From: Nomia melanderi
Lineage: Eukaryota > Arthropoda > Insecta > Hymenoptera > Halictidae
Assembly (NCBI RefSeq): GCF_051020985.1
Contig: NW_027475149.1
Coordinates: 62,001-126,000, forward strand
Direction: 5' to 3'
Length of the DNA: 64,000 nucleotides
The notes under the pieces are model-generated. The model saw nothing but the letters and a program-made list of their open reading frames with translations. It ran no database searches and was not told the origin of the DNA. This document shows, piece by piece, positions 13,185-26,547 of this stretch (position 1 is the stretch's first letter; the number at the start of each line of letters is the position of its first letter). The translations under genes were made by a program, and so were the position numbers.

Positions 13185-14347
13185 GTTGTCCGAGGTCGTT
13201 CCCGCTGCACAAATTCATGCGCCAGGGCCTCCTACAGACAATGGACTTTGATTTATTGCGCTATCTGTAATAGCACCCGAGATATCACCAGATATATATA
13301 TTGGATTTTTCCATGACCCTGAGTGTCCGGCCCCATGAGACGGTTGTTTCCTCGGCCCCTGGTGGTCCGACGTCGTTCCCGCTGCCCAGATTCATGCGCC
13401 AGGGCCTCCTACAGACAATGCACTTTGGTTTATTGCGCTATCTGTAATAGCACCCGAGATATCACCAGATATATGCTGGGTTTTTACATGACCTTGGGTG
13501 ACGGATTCCGAATATCTGTAATTTTCTCGGCCACTGGTGGTCCGAGGTCGTTCCTGCGGCACAGATGCATTCGCCAGTGCCTCCTACAGACAATGCACTT
13601 TGATTTATTGCGCTATCTCTAATAGCACCCGAGATATCACCAGATATATATTGAATTTTCCCCTGACCCTGAGTGTCCGGCCCCATTAGACTGTGGTTTT
13701 CCCAGCCCCTGGTGGTCCGCGGTCGTTCCCGCTGCACAGATTCATGCGGCAGGGCCTCCTACAGACAATGCACTTTGATTTGTTGGGCTATCTGTAATAG
13801 CACCCGAGATATCAGCAGATATATATTGGATTTTCCCCTGACCCTGAGTGTCCGGCCCCATGAGACGGTGGTTTTCTCGGCCCCTGGTGGTCGGAGGTCG
13901 TTCCTGCTGGCCAGATTCATGCGCCTGGGCCTCCTACAGACAATGCACTTTGGTTTATTGCGCTATCTCTAATAGCACCCGAGATATCACCAGATATATA
14001 TTGGATTTTCCCCTGGCCCCGACTGTCCGGCCCCATGAGACTGCGGTTTTCTCGGCCCCTGGTGGTCCGAGGTTGTTCCGGCTGCACAGATTCATGCGGC
14101 AGGCTCTCTTACAGACAATGCAGTTTGATTCATTGCGCTATTTGTAATAGCACCCGAGATATCACCAGATATATATTGAATTTTCCCCTGACCCTGAGTG
14201 TCCGGCCCCATTAGACTGTGGTTTTCCCGGCCCCTGGTGGTCCGCGGTCGTTCCCGCTGCACAGATTCATGCGGCAGGGCCTCCTACAGACAATGCACTT
14301 TGATTTGTTGGGCTATCTGTAATAGCACCCGAGATATCACCAGATAT
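13185..14347. repeat. 1,402-bp higher-order unit, copy 1
   Basis: Aligns with about 14,587-15,749 at a shift of 1,402 bp (eight monomers plus the inserted TA). The order of monomers is shared: a TA-expanded monomer, a type B monomer, a CCCCATTAGACTG monomer, a GCTGGCC monomer, a CCCTGGCCCCGACTG monomer and a second CCCCATTAGACTG monomer. It ends at 14,348, where copy 1 enters a type B monomer and copy 2 a type A monomer. The left edge is approximate. Confidence 0.8.
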
Positions 14348-17160
14348 TTGCTGGATTTTTACATGACCTTGGGTGACGGATTCCGAATATCTGTAATTTT
14401 CTCGGCCACTAGTGGTCCGAGGTCGTTCCTGCGGCACAGACTCATTCGCAAGGGCCTCCTACAGACAATGCACTTTGATTTATTGCGCTATCTGTAATAG
14501 CACCCGAGATATCACCAGATATATATTGGGTTTTCCCCTGACCCTGAGTGTCCGGACCCATGAGACGGTGGTTTTCTCGGCCCCTGGTTGTCCGAGGTCG
14601 TTCCCGCTGCACAGATTCATGCGCCAGGGCCTCCTACAGACAATGGACTTTGATTTATTGCGCTATCTGTAATAGCACCCGAGATATCACCAGATATAAA
14701 TATTGGATTTCTCCATGACCCTGAGTGTCCGGCCCCATGAGACGGTTGTTTCCTCGGCCCCTGGTGGTGCGAGGTCGTTCCCGCTGCACAGATTCATGCG
14801 CCAGGGCCTCCTACAGACAATGCACTTTGGTTTATTGCGCTATCTGTAATAGCACCCGAGATATCACCAGATATATGCTGGGTTTTTACATGACCTTGGG
14901 TGACGGATTCCGAATATCTGTAATTTTCTCGGCCACTGGTGGTCCGAGGTCGTTCCTGCGGCACAGATGCATTCGCCAGTGCCTCCTACAGACAATGCAC
15001 TTTGATTTATTGCGCTATCTCTAATAGCACCCGAGATATCACCAGATATATATTGAATTTTCCCCTGACCCTGAGTGTCCGGCCCCATTAGACTGTGGTT
15101 TTCCCGGCCCCTGGTGGTCCGCGGTCGTTCCCGCTGCACAGATTCATGCGGCAGGGCCTCCTACAGACAATGCACTTTGATTTGTTGGGCTATCTGTAAT
15201 AGCACCCGAGATATCAGCAGATATATATTGGATTTTCCCCTGACCCTGAGTGTCCGGCCCCATGAGACGGTGGTTTTCTCGGCCCCTAGTGGTCGGAGGT
15301 CGTTCCTGCTGGCCAGATTCATGCGCCTGGGCCTCCTACAGACAATGCACTTTGGTTTATTGCGCTATCTCTAATAGCACCCGAGATATCACCAGATATA
15401 TATTGGATTTTCCCCTGGCCCCGACTGTCCGGCCCCATGAGACTGCGGTTTTCTCGGCCCCTGGTGGTCCGAGGTTGTTCCGGCTGCACAGATTCATGCG
15501 GCAGGCTCTCTTACAGACAATGCAGTTTGATTCATTGCGCTATTTGTAATAGCACCCGAGATATCACCAGATATATATTGAATTTTCCCCTGACCCTGAG
15601 TGTCCGGCCCCATTAGACTGTGGTTTTCCCGGCCCCTGGTGGTCCGCGGTCGTTCCCGCTGCACAGATTCATGCGGCAGGGCCTCCTACAGACAATGCAC
15701 TTTGATTTGTTGGGCTATCTGTAATAGCACCCGAGATATCACCAGATATATATTGGATTTTCCCCTGACCCTGAGGGTCCGGCCCCATGAGACGGTGGTT
15801 TTCTCGGCCCCTGGTGGTCGCAGGTCGTTCCTGCTGGCCAGATTCATTCGCCTGGGCCTCCTACAGACAATGCACTTTGATTTATTGCGCTATCTGTAAT
15901 AGCACCCGAGATATCACCAGATATATATTGGACTTTCCCCTGACCCTGAGTGTCCGCAACCATGAGACGGTGGTTTTCTCGGCCCCTGGTGGTCCGAGGT
16001 CGTTCCCGCTGGCCAGATTCATGCGCCTGGGCCTCCTACAGACAATGCACTTTGGTTTATTGCGCTATCTCTAATAGCACCCTAGATATCACCAGATATA
16101 TATTGGATTTTCCCCTGACCCTGAGTGTCCGGCCCCGTGAGTCGGTGGTTTTCTCGGCCCCTGGTGGTCCGAGGTAGTTCCCGGTGCCCAGATTCATGCG
16201 CCAGGGCCTCCTACAGAAAATGCACTTTGGTTAATTGCGCTATCTCTAATAGCACCCGAGATATCACCAGATATTTGCTGGATTTTTACATGACCTTGGG
16301 TGACGGATTCCGAATATCTGTAATTTTCTCGGCCACTGGTGGTCCGAGGTCGTTCCTGCGGCACAGACTCATTCGCAAGGGCCTCCTACAGACAATGCAC
16401 TTTGATTTATTGCGCTATCTGTAATAGCACCCGAGATATCACCAGATATATATTGGGTTTTCCCCTGACCCTGAGTGTCCGGACCCATGAGACGGTGGTT
16501 TTCTCGGCCCCTGGTTGTCCGAGGTCGTTCCCGCTGCACAGATTCATGCGCCAGGGCCTCCTACAGACAATGGACTTTGATTTATTGCGCTATCTGTAAT
16601 AGCACCCGAGATATCACCAGATATATATATTGGATTTTTCCATGACCCTCAGTGTCCGGCCCCATGAGACGGTTGTTTTCTCGGCCCCTGGTGGTCTGAG
16701 GTAGTTCCCGCTGCACAGATGCATGCGCCAGGGCCTCCTACAGACAATGCACTTTGGTTTATTGCGCTATCTCTAATAGCACCCGATATATCACCAGATA
16801 TTTGCTGGATTTTTACATGACCTTGGGTGACGGATTCCGAATATCTGTAATTTTCTCGGCCACTGGTGGTCCGAGGTCGTTCCTGCGGCACAGACTCATT
16901 CGCAAGGGCCTCCTACAGACAATGCACTTTGATTTATTGCGCTATCTGTAATAGCACCCGAGATATCACCAGATATATATTGGGTTTTCCCCTGACCCTG
17001 AGTGTCCGGACCCATGAGACGGTGGTTTTCTCGGCCCCTGGTTGTCCGAGGTCGTTCCCGCTGCACAGATTCATGCGCCAGGGCCTCCTACAGACAATGG
17101 ACTTTGATTTATTGCGCTATCTGTAATAGCACCCGAGATATCACCAGATATAAATATTGG
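13291..17160. other. Four TA-dinucleotide expansions in the AT-rich monomer end
   Basis: The usual GATATATATTGG is lengthened by TA to GATATATATATTGG at 13,291-13,304 and 16,620-16,633, and to GATATAAATATTGG at 14,693-14,706 and 17,147-17,160. Each changes the phase of all following monomers by +2. They sit at equivalent places in the higher-order unit, so they were probably copied with it after one original slippage. Confidence 0.9.
14587..15749. repeat. 1,402-bp higher-order unit, copy 2
   Basis: Partner of 13,185-14,347. Differences seen include GTCCGACG/GTGCGAGG and GCCCAG/GCACAG in the first monomer and a few single substitutions after it. The TA insertion also differs slightly (GATATAAATATTGG here). 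Confidence 0.8.
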
Positions 17161-17997
17161 ATTTTTCCATGACCCTGAGTGTCCGGCCCCATGAGACGGT
17201 TGTTTCCTCGGCCCCTGGTGGTGCGAGGTCGTTCCCGCTGCACAGATTCATGCGCCAGGGCCTCCTACAGACAATGCACTTTGGTTTATTGCGCTATCTG
17301 TAATAGCACCCGAGATATCACCAGATATATGCTGGATTTTTACATGACCTTGGGTGACGGATTCCGAATATCTGTAATTTTCTCGGCCACTGGTGGTCCG
17401 AGGTCGTTCCTGCGGCACAGATTCATTCGCCAGTGCCTCCTACAGACAATGCACTTTGATTTATTGCGCTATCTCTAATAGAACCCGAGATATCACCAGA
17501 TATATATTGAATTTTCCCCTGACCCTGAGTGTCCGGCCCCATTAGACTGTGGTTTTCCCGGCCCCTGGTTGTCCGCGGTCGTTCCCGCTGCACAGATTCA
17601 TGCGGCAGGGCCTCCTACAGACAATGCACTTTGATTTGTTGGGCTATCTGTAATAGCACCCGAGATATCAGCAGATATATATTGGATTTTCCCCTGACCC
17701 TGAGTGTCCGGCCCCATGAGACGGTGGTTTTCTCGGCCCCTGGTGGTCGGAGGTCGTTCCTGCTGGCCAGATTCATGCGCCTGGGCCTCCTACAGACAAT
17801 GCACTTTGGTTTATTGCGCTATCTCTAATAGCACCCGAGATATCACCAGATATATATTGGATTTTCCCCTGGCCCAGACTGTCCGGCCCCATGAGACTGC
17901 GGTTTTCTCGGCCCCTGGTGGTCCGAGGTTGTTCCGGCTGCACAGATTCATGCGGCAGGCTCTCTTACAGACAATGCAGTTTGATTCATTGCGCTAT
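16789..17997. repeat. Third copy of part of the 1,402-bp unit
   Basis: Aligns with 14,335-15,543 at a shift of 2,454 bp (fourteen monomers plus two TA insertions). It begins with the type B monomer at 16808, then a GGGTTTTCCCC/GGACCC monomer, then the TA-expanded monomer at 17,147. A shorter three-monomer version precedes it (16,281-16,633, shift 527). Confidence 0.75.
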
Positions 17998-20900
17998 CTG
18001 TAATAGCACCCGAGATATCACCAGATATATATTGGATTTTTCAATGACCCTGAGTGTCCGGCCCCATGTGACGGTGGTTTTCTCGGCCCCTGGTGGTCCG
18101 AGGTCGTTCCCGCTGCCCATATTCATGCGCCAGGGCAGCTTACAGACAATGCACTTTGATTTATTGGGCTATCTGTAATAGCACCCGAGATATCACCAGA
18201 TATATATCGGATTTTTCCCTGACCCTGAGTTTCCGGCCCCATGAGACGGTGGTTTTCTCGGCCCCTGGTGGTCTGAGGTCGTTCCCGCTGCACAGATGCA
18301 TGCGCCAGGGCCTCCTGCAGATAATTCACTTTGGTTTATTGCGCTATCTCTAATAGCACCCGAGATATCACCAGATATATATTGGATTTTCCCCTGACCC
18401 TGAGTGTCCGGAGCCTTGAGACTGCGGTTTTCTCGGCCCCTGGTTGTCCGAGGTCGTTCCCGCTGCACAGATTCATGCGCCAGGGCCTCCTACAGACAAT
18501 GGACTCTGATTTATTGCGCTATCTGTAATAGCACCCGAGATATCACCAGATATATATTGGACTTTCCCCTGACCCTGAGTGTCCGGACCCATGAGACGGT
18601 GGTTTTCTCGGCCCCTGGTGGTCCGAGGTCGTTCCCGCTGGCCAGGTTCATGCGCCTGGGCCTCCTACAGACAATGCACTTTGGTTTATTGCGCTATCTC
18701 TAATTACACCCGAGATATCACCAGATATATATTGGATTTTCCCCTGACCCTGAGTGTCCGGCCCCGTGAGTCGGTGGTTTTCTCGGCCCCTGGTGGTCCG
18801 AGGTAGTTCCCGCTGCCCAGATTCATGCGCCAGGGCCTCCTACAGATAATTCACTTTGGTCTATTGCGCTATCTGTAATAGCACCCAAGATATCACCAGA
18901 TATATATTGGATTTTTCCCTGACCCTGAGTGTCCGGCACCATGAGACGGTGGTTTTCTCGGCCCCTGGTGGTCCGACGTCGTTCCCGCTGCACAGATGCA
19001 TGCGCCAGGGCCTCCTGCAGATAATTCACTTTGGTTTATTGCGCTATCTCTAATAGCACCCGAGATATCACCAGATATATATTGGGTTTTCCCCGGACCC
19101 TGAGTGTCCGGCCCCCTGAGACGGTGGTTTTCTCGGCCCCTGGTGGTCCGAGGTCGATCCCGCTGGCCAAATTCATGCCCCAGGGCCTCCTACAGACAAT
19201 GCACTTTGATTTATTGCGCTATCTGTAATAGCACCCGAGATATCACCAGATATATATTGGATTTTTCCCTGAACCTGAATGTCCGGCCCCATGAGACGGT
19301 GGTTTTCTCGGCCCCTGGTGGTCCGAGGTCGTTCCCGCTGTACAGATTCATGCGCCAGGGCCTCCTGCAGATAATTCACTTTGGTTTATTGCGCTATCTC
19401 TAATAGCACCCGAGATATCACCAGATATATATTGGATTTTCCCCTGACCCTGAGTGTCCGGAGCCGTGAGACTGCGGTTTTCTCGGCCCCTGGTTGTCCG
19501 AGGTCGTTCCCGCTGCACAGATTCATGCGCCAGGGCCTCCTACAGACAATGGACTCTGATTTATTGCGCTATCTGTAATAGTGCCCGAGATATCACCAGA
19601 TATATATTGGATTTTCCCCTGACCCTGAGTGTCCGGCCCCATGTGACGGTGGTTTTCTCGGCCCCTGGTGGTCCGAGGTCGTTCCCGCTGCCCATATTCA
19701 TGCGCCAGGGCAGCTTACAGACAATGCACATTGATTTATTGGGCTATCTGTAATAGCACCGGAGATATCACCAGATATATGCTGGATTATTACATGACCT
19801 TGGGTGACGGATTCCGAATATCTGTAATTTTCTCGGCCACTGGTGGTCGAAGGTCGTTCCTGCGGCACAGATTCATTCGCCAGTGCCTCCTACAGACAAT
19901 GCACTTTGATTTATTGCGCTATCTCTAATAGCACCCGAGATATCACCAGATATATATTGAATTTTCCCCTGACCCTGAGTGTCCGGCCCCATTAGACTGT
20001 GGTTTTCCCGGCCCCTGGTGGTCCGCGGTCGTTCCCGCTGAACAGATTCATGCGGCAGGGCCTCCTACAGACAATGCACTTTGATTTGTTGGGCTATCTG
20101 TAATAGCACCCGAGATATCACCAGATATATATTGGATTTTCCCCTGACCCTGAGTGTCCGGCCCCATGAGACGGTGGTTTTCTCGGCCCCTGGTGGTCGG
20201 AGGTCGTTCCTGCTGTCCAGATTCATTCGCCTGGGCCTCCTACAGACAATGCACTTTGATTTATTGCGCTATCTGTAATATCACCAGAGATATAACCAGA
20301 TATATATTGGATTTTCCCCTGACCCTGAGTGTCCGGACCCATGAGACGGTGGTTTTCTCGGCCCCTGGTGGTCCGAGGTCGTTCCCGCTGCACAGATGCA
20401 TGCGCTAGGGCCTCCTGTAGATAATTCACTTTGGTTTATTGCGCTATCTCTAATAGCACCCGAGATATCACCAGATATATATTGGATTTTCCCCTGACCC
20501 TGAGAGTCCGGCCCCGTGAGTCGGTGGTTTTCTCGGCCCCTGGTGGTCCTAGGTCGTTCCCGCTGCCCAGATTCATTCGCCAGGGCCTCCTACAGACAAT
20601 GCACTTTGGTTTATTGCGCTATCTCTAATAGCTCCCGAGATATCACCAGATATTTGCAGGATTTTTACATGACCTTGGGTGACGGATTCCGAATATCTGT
20701 AATTTTCTCGGCCACTGGTGGTCCGAGGTCGTTCCTGCGGCACAGATTCGTTCGCAAGGGCCTCCTACAGACAATGCACTTTGGTTTATTGCGCTATCTG
20801 TAATAGCACCCGAGATATCACCAGATATATATTGGATTTTCCCCTGACCCTGAGTGTCCGGCCCCATGAGACTGTGGTTTTCTCGGCCCCTGGTGGTCCG

Positions 20901-21203
20901 AGGTCGTTCCCGCTGGCCAGATTCATGCGCCTGGGCCTCCTACAGACAATGCACTTTGATTTATTGCGCTATCTCAAATAGCACCCGAGATATCACCAGA
21001 TATATATTGGATTTTTCCCCGACCCTGAGTCTCCGGCCCCATGAGACGGTGGTTTTCACGGACGCTGGTGATCCGAGGTCGTTCCCGCTGCACAGATTCA
21101 TGCGCCAGGGCCTGCTGCAGATAGTTCACTTTGGTCTATTGCGCTATCTCTAATAGCACCCGAGATATCACCAGATATATATTGGATTTTCCCCTGACCC
21201 TGA

Positions 21204-21680
21204 GTGTCCGGCCCCGTGAGTCGGTGGTTTTCTCGGCCCCTGGTGGTCCGAGGTAGTTCCCGCTGCCCAGATTCATGCGCCAGGGCCTCCTACAGACAAT
21301 GCACTTTGGTTTATTGCGCTATCTCTAATAGCACCCGAGATATAACCAGATATTTGCTGGATTTTTCCCCGACCCTGAGTGTCCGGCCCCATGGGACGGT
21401 GGTTTTCTCGGCCCCTGGTGGTCCGAGGTCGTTCCCGCTGCACAGATGCATGCGCCAGGGCCTCTTGCAGACAAGTCACTTTGGTTTATTGCGCTATCTA
21501 TAATAGCACCCGAGATATCACCAGATATATACTGGATTTTTGCATGACCTTGGGTGTCCGGCCTCATGTGTCGGTGGTTTTCTCGGCCCCTGGTGGTCCG
21601 ACGTCGTTCCCGCTGCACAGATTCATGCGCAAGGGCCTCGTGCAGATAATTCACTGTGATTTATCACGCTATCTGTAATA
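21204..21680. repeat. Three-monomer segment shared with 63,209-63,685
   Basis: Resembles 63,209-63,685 at a shift of 42,005 bp: a CCCCGTGAGTCGG/TAGTTCCC monomer, then GATATTTGCTGGATTTTT with CCCCGACC and ATGGGACGG, then TACTGGATTTTTGCATG with CTCATGTGTCGG. The downstream halves diverge in places. It marks the recurrence of the same local order 42 kb apart. Confidence 0.7.
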
Positions 21681-24600
21681 GCACCCGAGATATCACCAGA
21701 TATATAATGGATTTTTCCCTGACCCCTGACAGTCCGGCCCCATGAAACGGTGGTTTTCTCGGCTCCTGGTGGACCGAGGTCGTTCCCGCTGCACAGATGC
21801 ATGCGCCAGGGCCTCTTGCAGACAATTCACTTTGGTTTATTGCGCTATCACTAATAGCACCCGAGATATCACCAGATATATATTGGATTTTCCCCTGACC
21901 CTGAGTGTCCGGCCCCGTGAGTCGGTGGTTTTCTCGGCCCCTGGTGGTCCTAGGTCGTTCCCGCTGCCCAGATTCATGCGCCAGGGCCTCCTACAGACAA
22001 TGCACTTTGGTTTATTGCGCTATCTCTAATAGCACCCGAGATATCACCAGATATTTGCTGGATTTTTACATGACCTTTGGTGACGGATTCCGAATATCTG
22101 TAATTTTCTCAGCCACTGTTGGTCCGAGGTCGTTCCTGCGGTACAGATTCATTCGCAAGGGCCTCCTACAGACAATGCACTTTGGTTTATTGCGCTATCT
22201 GTAATAGCACCCGAGATATCACCAGATATATATTGGATTTTTCCCTGACCCTGAGTGTCCGGCGCCATGAGACTGTGGTTTTCTCGGCCCCTGGTGGTCC
22301 GAGGCCGTTCCCGCTGCACAGATTCATTCGCCTGGGCCTCCTACAGACAATGCACTTTGATTTATTGCGCATATCTGTAATAGCACCCGAGATATCACCA
22401 GATATATATTGGATTTTTCCCTGACCCTGAGTGTCCGGCTCTATGAGACGGTGATTTTCTCGGTCCCTGGTGGTCCGAGGTCGTTCCCGCTGCCCAGATT
22501 CATGCGCCAGGGCCTCCTACAGACAATGCACTTTGGGTTATTGCGCTATCTGTAATAGCACCCGAGATATCACCAGATATATGCTGGATTTTTACATGAC
22601 CTTGGGTGACCGATTCCGAATATCTGTAATTTTCTCGGCCCTTGGTGGTCCGAGGTCGTTCCCGCTGCACAGATTCATTCGCCTGGGCCTCCTACAGACA
22701 ATGCACTTTGGTTTATTGCGCTATCTGTTATAGCACCCGAGATATCACCAGATATATATTGGATTTTTCCCTGACCCTGAGTGTCCGGCTCCATGAGACG
22801 GTGATTTTCTCGTCCCCTGGTGGTCCGACGTCGTTCCCGCTGCCCAGATTCATGCGCCAGGGCCTCCTACAGACAATGCACTTTGGTTTATTGCGCTACC
22901 TGTAATAGCACCCGAGATATCACCAGATATATGCTGGATTTTTACATGACCTTGGGTGACGGATTCCGAATATCTGTAATTTTCTCGGCCACTGGTGGTC
23001 CGAGGTCGTTCCTGCGGCACAGATTCATTCGCCAGTGCCTCCTACAGACAATGCACTTTGATTTATTGCGCTATCTCTAATAGCACCCGAGATATCACCA
23101 GATATATATTGAATTTTCCCCTGACCCTGAGTGTCCGGCCCCATGAGACTGTGGTTTTCCCGGCCCCTGGTGGGCCGAGGTCGTTCCCACTGCACAGATT
23201 CATGCGGCAGGACCTCCTACAGACAATGCACTTTGATTTGTTGGGCTATCTGTAATAGCACCCGAGATATCACCAGATATATATTGGATTTTCCCCTGAC
23301 CCTGAGTGTCCGGCCCCATGAGACGGTGGTTTTCTCGGCCCCTGGTGGTCGGAGGTCGTTCCTGCTGGCCAGATTCATTCGCCTGCGCCTCCTACAGACA
23401 ATGCACTTTGATTTATTGCGCTATCTGTAATAGCACCCGAGATATCACCAGATATATATTGGACTTTCCCCTGACCCTGAGTGTCCGGACCCATGAGACG
23501 GTGGTTTTCTCGGCCCCTGGTGGTCCGAGGTCGTTCCCGCTGGCCAGATTCCTGCGCCTGGGCCTCCTACAGACAATGCACTTTGGTTTATTGCGCTATC
23601 TCTAATAGCACCCGAGATATCACCAGATATATATTGGATTTTCCCCTGACCATGAGTGTCCGGCCCCGTGAGTCGGTGGTTTTCTCGGCCCCTGGTGGTC
23701 CGAGGTAGTTCCCGCTGCCCAGATTCATGCGCCAAGGCCTCCTACAGACAATGCACTTTGGTTTATTGCGCCATCTCTAATAGCACCCGAGATATCACCA
23801 GATATTTGCTGGATTTTTACATGACCTTGGGTGACGGATTCCGAATATCTGTAATTTTCTCGGCCACTGGTGGTCCGAGGTCGTTCCTGCGGCACAGATT
23901 CATTCGCAAGGGCCTCCTACAGACAATGCACTTTGGTTTATTGCGCTATCTGTAATAGCACCCGAGATATCACCAGACATATATTGAATTTTTCCCTGAC
24001 CCTGAGTGTCCGGCTCCATGAGACGGTGATTTTCTCGGCCCCTGGTGGTCCGAGGTCCTTCCCGCTGCACAGATTCATTCGCCTGGGCCTCCTACAGACA
24101 ATGCACTTTGATTTATTGCGCTATCTGTAATAGCACCCGAGATATCACCAGATATATATTGGATTTTTCCCCGACCCTGAGTGTCCGGCCCCATGAGACG
24201 GTGGTTTTCTCGGACCCTGGTGATCCGAGGTCGTTCCCGCTGCACAGATTCATGCGCCAGGGCCTGCTGCAGATAATTCACTTTGGTCTATTGCGCTATC
24301 TCTAATAGCACCCGAGATATCACCAGATATATATTGGATTTTCCCCTGACCCTGAGTGTCCGGCCCCGTGAGTCGGTGGTTTTCTCGGCCCCTGGTGGTC
24401 CGAGGTAGTTCCCGCTGCCCAGATTCATGCGCCAGGGCCTCCTACAGACAATGCACTTTGGTTTATTGCGCTATCTCTAATAGCACCCGAGATATCACCA
24501 GATATTTGCTGGATTTTTCCCTTCCCCTTAGTATCCGGCCCCATGAGTCGGTGGTTTTCTCGGTCCCTGGTGGTCCGAGGTCGTACCCGCTGCACAGATT

Positions 24601-25322
24601 CATGCGCAAGGGTCTCATACGGACAATGCACTTTGATTTATTAGGCTATCTCTAATAGCACCCGAGATATCACCAGATATATATTGGATTTTACCCTGAC
24701 CTTGACAGTCCGGCCCCATGTGTCGGTGATTTTCTGGGTCCCTGGTGGTCCGAGGTAGATCCCGCTGCACAGATTCATGCGACAGGGCCTCCTGCAGACA
24801 ATGCACTTTGATTTATTGCGCTATCTATAATAGCACCCGAGATATCACCAGATATATTCTGTATTTTTACATGACCTTGGGTGTCCGGCCTCATGTGTCG
24901 GTGGTTTTCTCGGCCCCTGGTGGTCCGACGTCGTTCCCGCTGCACAGATGCATGCGCCAGGGCCTCTTGCAGACAATTCACTTTGCTTTATTGCGCTATC
25001 TCTAATAGCACCCGAGATATCACCAGATATATATTGGATTTTTCCCCGACCCTGAGCGTCCGGCCCCATGAGACGGTGGTTTTCTCGGCCCCTGGTGGTC
25101 CGAGGTCGTTCCTGCTGCACACATTCATGCGCCAGGGCCTCCTACAGATAATGCACTATGATTTATTGCGCTACCTCTAATAGCACCCGAGATATCACCA
25201 GATATATATTGGATTTTTCCCTGACCCTGACAGTCCGGCCCCATGTGTCGATGGTTTTCTCGTTCCCTCGTGGTCCGAGAACGATCCCGCTGAACAGATT
25301 CATGCGCCAGGGTTTCCTGCAG

Positions 25323-26537
25323 ACAATTCACTTTGGTTTATTGCGCTATCTGTAATAACACCCGAGATATCACCAGATATATGCTGGATTTTTACATGAC
25401 CATGTGTGACGGATTCCGAATAACTGTGATTTTCTCGGCCCCTGGTGGTCCGAGGTAGTTCCTGCTCCACAGATTCATTCGTCAGTGCCTCCTACAGACA
25501 ATGCACATTGATTTATTGCGCTATCACTAATAGCACCCGAGATATCATCAGATACATCCTGGGTTTTTACATGACCTTGGGAGTGCGGCCCCATGTGTCG
25601 GTGGTTTTCTCGGCCCCTGGTGATCCGAGGTCGTTGCCGCTGCACAGATTCATTCGCCAGTGCCTCCTACAGTCAATGCACTTTGAGTTATTGCGCTATC
25701 TCTAATAGCACCCGAGATATCACCAGATATATATTGGATTTTTCCCTCACCCTGAGTGTCCGGCCCCATGTGTCGGTGGTTTTCTCGGCCCCTGGTGGTC
25801 CGAGGTCGACCCCGCTGCAAAGATTCATGCGCCGGGGCCTCCTACAGACAATGCACTTTGATTTATTGCGCTATCTGTAATAGCACCCGAGATATAACCA
25901 GATATATTCTGGATTTTTACATGACCTTGGGTGTCCGGCCTCGTGTGTCGGTGGTTTTCTCGGCCCCTGGCGGTCCCACGTCGTTCCCGCGGCACAGATT
26001 CATGCGCAAGGGCCTCCTGCAGATAATTCAATTTGGTTTATTGCGCTATCTCTAATAGCACCCGAGATATCTCCAGATATATATTGGATTTTTCCCTGAC
26101 CCTGAGTGTCCGGTCCCATGTGTCGATGGTTTTCTCGTTCCCTCGTGGTCCGAGTTCGATCCCGCTGCACAGATTCATGCGCCAGGGTTTCCTGCAAACA
26201 ATTCACTTTGGTTTATTGCGCTATCTGTAATAGCACCCGAGATATCACCAGATATATGCTGGATTTTTACATGACCATGGGTGACGGAATCCGAATAACT
26301 GTAATTTTCTCGGCCCCTGGTGGTCGGAGGTAGTTCCTGCTCCACAGATTCATTCGCAAGTGCCTCCTACAGACAATGCACTTTGATTTATCGCGCTATC
26401 TCTAATAGCACCCGAGATATCACCAGATATATGCTGGATTATTACATGACCTTGGGTGACGGATTACGAATATCTGTAATTTTCTCGGCCCCTGGTGGTC
26501 CGAGGTCGATCCCGCTGCACAGATTCATGCGCCAGGG
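25323..26537. repeat. 7-monomer (1,225-bp) tandem duplication, copy 1
   Basis: Nearly identical to 26,548-27,762. Two mismatches were noticed: CGACCCCGC/CGATCCCGC near 25,809 and GGTCGGAGG/GGTCCGAGG near 26,326. The unit contains three type B monomers (25387, 26262, 26437 or their equivalents), two B/A hybrids (25562, 25912) and two type A monomers. Confidence 0.92.
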
Positions 26538-26547
26538 TTTCCTGCAA

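Larger units (their letters stand above)
13479..23986. repeat. Twelve type B monomers dispersed in block 2
   Basis: Type B monomers start at 13479, 14354, 14881, 16281, 16808, 17335, 19785, 20660, 22061, 22587, 22937 and 23812. Each has GATTTTTACATGACC, then a tract ending GACGGATTCCGAATATC, GGCCACTGG (22587 has GGCCCTTGG), and usually TTCCTGCGGCAC with CATTCGC. Most are preceded by ATATTTGCTGG or ATATATGCTGG in place of ATATATATTGG. Everything between these starts is type A sequence. Confidence 0.9.
10140..24509. repeat. Subfamily block 2: type B-rich array
   Basis: About 82 monomers marked by CATTCGCCTGGGCC, GCTGCCCAG, GCTGGCCAG, CCCCGTGAGTCGG and GGCTCCATGAGACGGTGATT. Twelve type B monomers lie here, the first at 13,479. 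Monomers with GGGCTATCTG and CCCCATTAGACTG occur only in this block and near 62,859. The same subfamilies return at 50,065-63,364. Confidence 0.7.

Noticed and set aside
13291..13304. ATATATATAT runs as TATA-box promoters
   Set aside because: A similar AT-rich stretch is in every monomer, with no transcription unit or other core promoter signals nearby. The variation is a simple TA slippage.
13441..13620. Type B monomers as insertions of a different element
   Set aside because: The monomer keeps exactly 175 bp and its register. The flanking parts align with type A without gaps, and no target-site duplication or terminal repeat is present. Replacement or conversion fits better than insertion.
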